Origin: a virus
Reading direction: 5' to 3' (one strand)
Virus record (IMG/VR): IMGVR_UViG_3300028837_000409
Span: 1-42,577 of that record
Length of the DNA stretch: 42,577 bases
Shown: piece after piece, positions 38,608-42,577 of the stretch
How positions within the stretch are numbered: position 1 is the stretch's first letter
How the letters are laid out: the number at the start of each line of letters is the position of its first letter
The notes under the pieces: generated by a model
Databases searched by the model: none
What the model saw: only the letters and a program-made list of their open reading frames with translations
Told to the model about the DNA's origin: nothing
Made by a program: the position numbers and the translations under genes

Positions 38608-39388
38608 GCTAGTCCAGTGTTACAAACTTGCACAGCCTGATGGGTGGGATTTCTACACGGGACATACAATCAACTACAGGGGCGGGGGAGTTTTCCCGCA
38701 CGTGGTTAAATGTCCCAAGCCAAATTCCAAACTGGGAGTATGTAGTTCTGGTGTAATCCATGCAAGCCTTAATCCCAATGATTGCTTCGCAGGTGCAAAA
38801 ATCCCCTGTTCAGCATATAGAGTTGAGGGTTACTCGGTATGTGGGACTAAGGAAAAATATGGCTTTAGCGCATTGACTGTACTTGAGGAAATAGCTGACC
38901 TAGCCGCTCTGTTTGGTTGGCGATATGAAGAAGCGGTTACTCCCATTAACCCATTGCGACGAAAGCGAAGCCCTACAGAGAAGCATTTGGAACTATTAAG
39001 GCAGTGGGCTTCTGTCAGGGCTTCTGTCGGGGCTTCTGTCTGGGCTTCTGTCTGGGATTCTGTCGGGGCTTCTGCCAGGGCTTCTGTCAGGGCTTCTGTC
39101 AGGGCTTCTGTCGGGGATTCTTTCTGGGATTCTGTCTGGGATTCTGTCAGGGCTTCTGTCGGGGCTTCTGTCTGGGCTTCTGTCGGGGATTCTGTCGGGG
39201 CTTATATTGGCTATATCTTCAGCTCTCTTGTTAAGAGTTGGAAATACATCAAGCATGAGACTGGTCAATATCCCTTCCAGCCAGCCGTTGACTTATGGAA
39301 AGCTGGCTTAGTTCCATCCTATGACGGAAAGATTTGGCGACTTCATTCTGGAAAGAAGGCGACTATTGTTTATGAGGCGGTATTATGA
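38600..39388 (+). CDS. DUF7666-like paralogue with Ser/Val tetrapeptide repeats (262 aa)
   Basis: Start at 38600 overlaps the previous stop by 8 nt; a start at 38528 would lie inside it. Residues 1-115 contain KLGVCSSGVIHASLNPNDC and LTVLEEIADLAALFGW, paralleling the 37116 protein. Residues about 135-205 are 4-residue units ASVR/ASVG/ASVW/DSVG, followed by a folded-looking C-terminus (YPFQPAVDLWKAGLVPSYDG). The two paralogues share the head domain but carry unrelated repeat motifs. Function unknown. Confidence 0.55.
   Translation: MNKLVQCYKLAQPDGWDFYTGHTINYRGGGVFPHVVKCPKPNSKLGVCSSGVIHASLNPNDCFAGAKIPCSAYRVEGYSVCGTKEKYGFSALTVLEEIADLAALFGWRYEEAVTPINPLRRKRSPTEKHLELLRQWASVRASVGASVWASVWDSVGASARASVRASVRASVGDSFWDSVWDSVRASVGASVWASVGDSVGAYIGYIFSSLVKSWKYIKHETGQYPFQPAVDLWKAGLVPSYDGKIWRLHSGKKATIVYEAVL
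39006..39213 (+). repeat. 12-bp tandem coding repeats (GGGCTTCTGTCN-type)
   Basis: About seventeen imperfect units of GGCTTCTGTCGG or GGATTCTGTCTG. Period 12 bp equals four codons, so length changes keep the frame. Variation is mainly at the codon for the fourth residue (R, G or W). Confidence 0.9.
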
Positions 39389-39534
39389 CTGACCTGGAGC
39401 GTGATGTTCTAAGGGCACGGGATAGTGGATTCACAGAGGAGGAGATAGCCCTCTACATACTAACCAGCGAGGACAAGGTGCGGCGCATTATCGAGATAGA
39501 GGAGGCAACATGCCAATCGTCAGGCAAAAGCTAA
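39385..39534 (+). CDS. small HTH-like protein (49 aa)
   Basis: Start overlaps the previous stop (ATGA at 39385-39388); it runs 25 nt into the next gene. The product, with LRARDSGFTEEEIALYILTSE, reads like a short sigma-type helix-turn-helix. Function unknown. Confidence 0.5.
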   Translation: MTDLERDVLRARDSGFTEEEIALYILTSEDKVRRIIEIEEATCQSSGKS

Positions 39535-40268
39535 CAATCAAGCAAGTCCACGAGCCTAAATCCTTCGGCACGAAAGGTGGGCAGAAGGTAGAGTTTACGT
39601 GTGACGATGGCAAGAAGTGGATCACGTGGAAAAAATCATTGTTCCCCTACATCGTCGCTGGTGCCACGATTGATGCCGACACCGAAATAAAGGATCGCAA
39701 GACAGAGGATGCAACCTATACAGATCGAATCCTGCATGAGATTTATGTGGAGGGCAAAGCTGTTGCTTGGCAAGCGAAGCAGACTTACCGGAGCGATGGA
39801 GATTCGCCTGAGAAACGATCATCAATTGAGGCCCAACAAGCAGCTCAGTTTGTCACTCAATTGTGGATTGCTGGGAAAGTCCAGGATGATTCGCCCGAGG
39901 TCAAAGGACTCAAGGCATGGCTGCTGGCACGGCTCAATCCGGAAGGACCACAGAAGCCAGCGGAGCCAGCTAAGACGAAGCCGCCTGCTAAGGCAGGAAT
40001 AGAGGTAGCGACGCCAGGTGAAATCACCCTGGCAGTCCCGAAGGAACAGGTATCATCGGAACAAACAAAACCAAAGGCCAAGCGTGACCCGATGACTATC
40101 AAAAACTATACCCAGCTTTGCAAAGCCTGTCATGAGGATTGGGGCATGCAGCCGAAGGATGTGCTGGACGACTTGAATGTTGGCTCACAGAGTGAGATTA
40201 CTCAGACCATGCCGGAGTGCTACATAACAATAGCAGCCGCGAGGGAAGTGCCAAAGGAGCAAGAATGA
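39510..40268 (+). CDS. probable ssDNA-binding/OB-fold-type protein (252 aa)
   Basis: The N-terminal ~110 residues are beta-rich with KLTIKQVHEPKSFGTKGGQK, DDGKKWITWKKSLFPYI and AVAWQAKQTYRSDG, an OB-like pattern. A proline-rich linker (KPAEPAKTKPPAKAG) leads to a small helical C-terminal domain (about 195-245, with LCKACHEDWGMQPKDVLDDL). Its place in the recombination module supports a role in DNA handling. The fold is inferred, not shown. Confidence 0.45.
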   Translation: MPIVRQKLTIKQVHEPKSFGTKGGQKVEFTCDDGKKWITWKKSLFPYIVAGATIDADTEIKDRKTEDATYTDRILHEIYVEGKAVAWQAKQTYRSDGDSPEKRSSIEAQQAAQFVTQLWIAGKVQDDSPEVKGLKAWLLARLNPEGPQKPAEPAKTKPPAKAGIEVATPGEITLAVPKEQVSSEQTKPKAKRDPMTIKNYTQLCKACHEDWGMQPKDVLDDLNVGSQSEITQTMPECYITIAAAREVPKEQE

Positions 40269-40600
40269 GCGATGTAGAACTCAATAAGAAGCTGGCTGAG
40301 TGGGCAGGATTTGAGTTCAATGCAGATTGGTCACAGGATAACCCTTATAAAGACCCTAACGGTGTTATCTTGCAAGACTGGGAGCCCTTTACTGAGTCCC
40401 TAGACGCCTGTTTCAAGTGGCTAGTGCCAAAACTAAGGGGGGAAATGGAAAAGGAGCATCCCAATGGGATTGATGGCAGGCATTATGTTTTTATGGTTCT
40501 CTGTACTTGGTTGAGTAGAGTATTGGATGGAGATGACCCAGCCCTAGCCCTCTGCCTAGCTATAGAGAAAGAGTTTGATGTCGGTAAGGAGCAAGAATAG
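40265..40600 (+). CDS. phage ABA-sandwich-type protein (111 aa)
   Basis: Start at 40265 overlaps the previous stop (ATGA); the earlier in-frame ATG at 40217 is inside that gene. Begins ELNKKLAEWAGFEF, then DPNGVILQDWEPFTESLDAC, like the small ABA-sandwich proteins found in phages, whose function is unknown. A strong terminator follows. Confidence 0.5.
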   Translation: MSDVELNKKLAEWAGFEFNADWSQDNPYKDPNGVILQDWEPFTESLDACFKWLVPKLRGEMEKEHPNGIDGRHYVFMVLCTWLSRVLDGDDPALALCLAIEKEFDVGKEQE

Positions 40601-40631
40601 ATTGACTCTATATTCCTCCTTTCGTTGGGAC

Positions 40632-40670
40632 GGGGCAGTAGTCATTCGACCAATTACTGCCCCACTTTTT
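40632..40670 (+). terminator. strong intrinsic terminator
   Basis: GGGGCAGTA (40632-40640) and TACTGCCCC (40655-40663) form a perfect 9-bp stem, followed by ACTTTTT. It lies 32 bp after the previous stop and ends only 6 bp before the methyltransferase ATG, so that gene must rely on readthrough, circular-genome context or an unseen promoter. Confidence 0.9.
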
Positions 40671-40675
40671 GAATA

Positions 40676-42577
40676 ATGCAAGTAAAGTTTAGGAGTGATA
40701 CCAAATACAGAAAGGAATGGTTGACGGGGTTACACTTTTCGCACCCGGCAAAAATGCACCTGTCCCTTCAGCTTTGGTTGGTTAATAGATATACCAAGCC
40801 TGGTGATGTGATCCTTGACCCGATGGCTGGGTCTGGCACGATTCTAGTAGCCTGCTCTATGGGGAGGGATGTCATAGCTGTTGAATTGGAGGACAAGTTT
40901 GTGAGGATGATGGAGGGCAACTGGCAGAAGATTCAACAAAGAGGGCCACAGCTAGGGTACCAGATGGGACAAGCCACAATCTTGCAAGGCGATGCTAGAA
41001 AATTAGAAGGAGTGTGTGACCAGATAATCACGAGCCCGCCTTATGCCGAAAGTGAAGTTGCCCACGATCCAAATTTCAATTACCAACGCAATGGCAAGAA
41101 AGATTGGGGTATTTCGATGAGCTACAGAGTAGATAATCCCTCCAACATCGGCAACCTTCCCTATGGTGAGATAGACAAGATAATCACCTCACCGCCCTAC
41201 GAAGGGACTATTTCGCCACACGATGTAGGGCCGATTCGCGGGACAGGCAAAGTTGGAAGACGAGAGGATAGACGGCAAGGTTATTCCGTTGACGCTGTGG
41301 TAACAAGCCCGCCTTATACAAACCGCATGGATGGCGGTATAAGAGGCGCTCAGGCTGGCATGGTTCCTTATACAGATGAATCCCCCGATTCTTGGTTCAC
41401 ACAACGAGACCAGAAGAACATTGGCAACCTACCCTACGGTGATATAGCCGACTGTGTGATAACGAGTCCACCATACGGTTTAGGCGAAGGTCTTGGGCAT
41501 TCCGAGGCCACGCAGGGCCGAATACGCAAAGACAAATACGCTAGTTGCTTATACGGCCAGTGTGAAGGACAAATCGGCAACCTAAAGGGGGGAGATATTG
41601 ATGCCATTATTGCTAAAGATAAGTTTACCAACATTGCTAATAAGTGCTATAATATAGACAAATGCCTACTGGAGTTTATCCTAGAACCGAAGAGAACCAA
41701 AGAAAGCGAACTGAAGCCTTGCGAGCCAAAAGAGCAGGCGGGTGGTCAAACGCTTGGAAACACAAGTGTCAAGATTGTGGGCATAAAATTGATAGACGCT
41801 CAACAATCTGTAAATCTTGTAGCCAGCGAAAACGAATGCTTGGGAAGCCCTTATCTGAACAGCATAAAGCAAGCCTTCGTGAACATCATAAGGGAATGCT
41901 GGGCAAACGACATACAGTTCAAGCAAGAATTAAAATGTCTATCGCCCTCCTTAAAGGTAGAGAACCTAGAACTCCTCTTAACAAACGCTATCACAACACA
42001 CCTGAATGGCGAGAATGGCGGAAACAAGTCTTTGAACGAGATAAATATACCTGCCAACTTTGTAAAGCAAAATCTAAAAGAGGGCAAACTGTATATCTTG
42101 AGCCACATCACATTTTCTCAATTGCTGAATACCCAGAACTTGTCTTTGAAGTCTCTAATGGATTTACCCTCTGCCGAGACTGCCACAATAAAACAAAAGG
42201 CGACAAAGGAAAGTCAGAACTCGCCAAACTACTTATCCGAAATGTTGGCGGTATACAAAGAGTGTTGGAAGTGCCTCAAGCCTAGTGGCTTACTCATTTT
42301 AGTCCTCAAGAACTTCATCCGAGACAAGAAGATTATAAGGCTAGACCTCGACACTATGAAACTATGTCAGCAAGCAGGGTTCGTCTTAGAAGAGCAGCAT
42401 TACAGGAAGCTAACTCAACAATCCTTCTGGCGGACGATTCAATTACAGAAATGTGACCACCGCAGGGGCAGTAAGCAGAATCCGAAATGTACTCTTGGTT
42501 TAAGCTGCCCAGTACAACAGGCTAAGCAGGCTGACATGTTCGGGAAGACGGAAGACGGTCAAGCTATGGAAAGCCTA
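40676..42577 (+). CDS. multi-SPPY DNA methyltransferase, N-terminal part (continues at base 145 to 387)
   Basis: Open from ATG 40676 to the window end and, through the terminal repeat, to TGA 385-387: 714 codons. The AdoMet motif is LDPMAGSGT (about 47-55). Catalytic-type SPPY motifs are at residues about 120, 172, 211, 264 and 668, most in modules of the form GNLPYGEID-xx-ITSPPY. Residues about 329-517 are encoded by DNA that also encodes the HNH endonuclease in another frame. Conserved methyltransferase sequence resumes at YLSEMLAVYKECWKCLKPSG and ends with NFIRDKK, then EQHYRKL. Motif order (I then IV) fits alpha/gamma-type amino-methyltransferases. The ATG has no clear ribosome site and sits 6 bp after a terminator. 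Confidence 0.8.
   Translation, partial: MQVKFRSDTKYRKEWLTGLHFSHPAKMHLSLQLWLVNRYTKPGDVILDPMAGSGTILVACSMGRDVIAVELEDKFVRMMEGNWQKIQQRGPQLGYQMGQATILQGDARKLEGVCDQIITSPPYAESEVAHDPNFNYQRNGKKDWGISMSYRVDNPSNIGNLPYGEIDKIITSPPYEGTISPHDVGPIRGTGKVGRREDRRQGYSVDAVVTSPPYTNRMDGGIRGAQAGMVPYTDESPDSWFTQRDQKNIGNLPYGDIADCVITSPPYGLGEGLGHSEATQGRIRKDKYASCLYGQCEGQIGNLKGGDIDAIIAKDKFTNIANKCYNIDKCLLEFILEPKRTKESELKPCEPKEQAGGQTLGNTSVKIVGIKLIDAQQSVNLVASENECLGSPYLNSIKQAFVNIIRECWANDIQFKQELKCLSPSLKVENLELLLTNAITTHLNGENGGNKSLNEINIPANFVKQNLKEGKLYILSHITFSQLLNTQNLSLKSLMDLPSAETATIKQKATKESQNSPNYLSEMLAVYKECWKCLKPSGLLILVLKNFIRDKKIIRLDLDTMKLCQQAGFVLEEQHYRKLTQQSFWRTIQLQKCDHRRGSKQNPKCTLGLSCPVQQAKQADMFGKTEDGQAMESL
41624..41653 (+). promoter_or_regulatory. 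promoter candidate for the nested HNH gene
   Basis: A perfect TATAAT (41648-41653) with TTTACC (41624-41629, 4 of 6 matches) 18 bp upstream. Eight bases separate the -10 from the ATG at 41662, so the message would be leaderless or nearly so; no ribosome site is present. The boxes lie inside the methyltransferase frame. Confidence 0.5.
41662..42285 (+). CDS. HNH homing endonuclease with NUMOD3-like motif, nested in the methyltransferase gene (207 aa)
   Basis: Begins MPTGVYPRTEEN, a typical start of phage free-standing HNH homing enzymes. A zinc-ribbon-like segment (C36, C39, C50, C53) is followed by two NUMOD3-like basic DNA-binding units (GKPLSEQHKASL, GKRHTVQARIKMS). The HNH domain reads CQLC (131-134), EPHHI (148-151), NGFTLCRDCHN (166-176), with all expected residues. 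It is read in a frame different from the host gene, and the host frame is open throughout. Its last ~14 codons use the conserved methyltransferase sequence. This fits a mobile gene inserted into a conserved site. Confidence 0.85.
   Translation: MPTGVYPRTEENQRKRTEALRAKRAGGWSNAWKHKCQDCGHKIDRRSTICKSCSQRKRMLGKPLSEQHKASLREHHKGMLGKRHTVQARIKMSIALLKGREPRTPLNKRYHNTPEWREWRKQVFERDKYTCQLCKAKSKRGQTVYLEPHHIFSIAEYPELVFEVSNGFTLCRDCHNKTKGDKGKSELAKLLIRNVGGIQRVLEVPQA
42434..42577. repeat. terminal direct repeat, right copy
   Basis: Identical to bases 1-144. The methyltransferase frame enters the repeat in phase and, read on from base 145, ends at 387. The unique circular length is 42,433 bp. Confidence 0.95.

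Noticed and set aside
39004-39234. Phe/Cys/Gly repeat frame (GFCQGFC units) in another rightward frame
   Set aside because: A frame-shifted reading of the 12-bp repeats; it begins inside the ASVR repeat gene with no initiation signal.
41662-42285. Intein or group I intron carrying the HNH
   Set aside because: No Cys/Ser start with HN-Cys end in the methyltransferase frame, the HNH is in another frame, and the host frame is continuous, so no splicing is required by the sequence.
1-42577. Diversity-generating retroelement as source of the repeats or SPPY variation
   Set aside because: No reverse transcriptase gene or template/variable repeat pair was found.

Overview
The window reads as one complete temperate bacteriophage genome. 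The last 144 bases (42434-42577) repeat the first 144 exactly, so the contig closes into a circle of about 42,433 bp, and one methyltransferase gene runs across the junction. Terminase, portal, scaffold, capsid, integrase, a tRNA-derived attachment site and a lambda-like replication module identify it as a phage. No tape-measure, tail-tube or sheath gene is recognisable, and a 1,442-residue internal-type protein follows the portal, so a short-tailed (podovirus-like) particle is my best guess. The host is unknown: a bacterium carrying a tRNA-Lys(UUU) gene, perhaps an uncultured Chloroflexi-like lineage judging by the general look of the proteins, which is weak evidence.

Layout. 1-6.5 kb (+): the end of the methyltransferase, then a densely overlapping early operon with an O-like initiator (iterons and an AT-rich stretch inside the gene), a DnaC/IstB-type helicase loader, a NinG-like HNH protein, a second DNA methyltransferase and many small proteins including two membrane proteins. 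6.5-7.54 kb (-): a three-gene unit with a DUF3560-like protein and an excisionase-type HTH protein. 7.54-7.80 kb: a regulatory region with a leftward promoter, a 20-bp palindrome, a rightward promoter and a terminator placed just ahead of the late operon. 7.8-35.2 kb (+): packaging (TerS, TerL), portal, large internal protein, scaffold, major capsid, decoration protein, a glycosyltransferase-methyltransferase fusion, a 1,322-residue tail-fibre-like protein with about 45 copies of a 20-residue repeat, baseplate-like paralogues and a metallophosphoesterase. Two short minus-strand inserts (17.1-17.7 kb and 21.3-21.4 kb) have their own consensus-like promoters, each placing its ATG at the predicted +1 (leaderless mRNA). 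35.2-36.9 kb: terminator, operators, an HTH gene, attP and a tyrosine integrase. 36.9-40.6 kb (+): a recombination/accessory module with two DUF7666-like proteins carrying different tetrapeptide repeats, a probable ssDNA-binding protein and small genes, ending at a strong terminator. 40.7 kb to the end: the junction-spanning methyltransferase.

The most unusual object is that methyltransferase (714 codons across the junction). It carries five SPPY catalytic-type motifs in repeated modules. A complete HNH homing-endonuclease gene (207 codons) lies inside it in another reading frame, yet the methyltransferase frame stays open all the way through. The endonuclease has its own TATAAT box 8 nt before its ATG and no Shine-Dalgarno.

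No endolysin, DNA polymerase or CI-like repressor was recognised. All functional calls rest on motifs read by eye; no database search was run.
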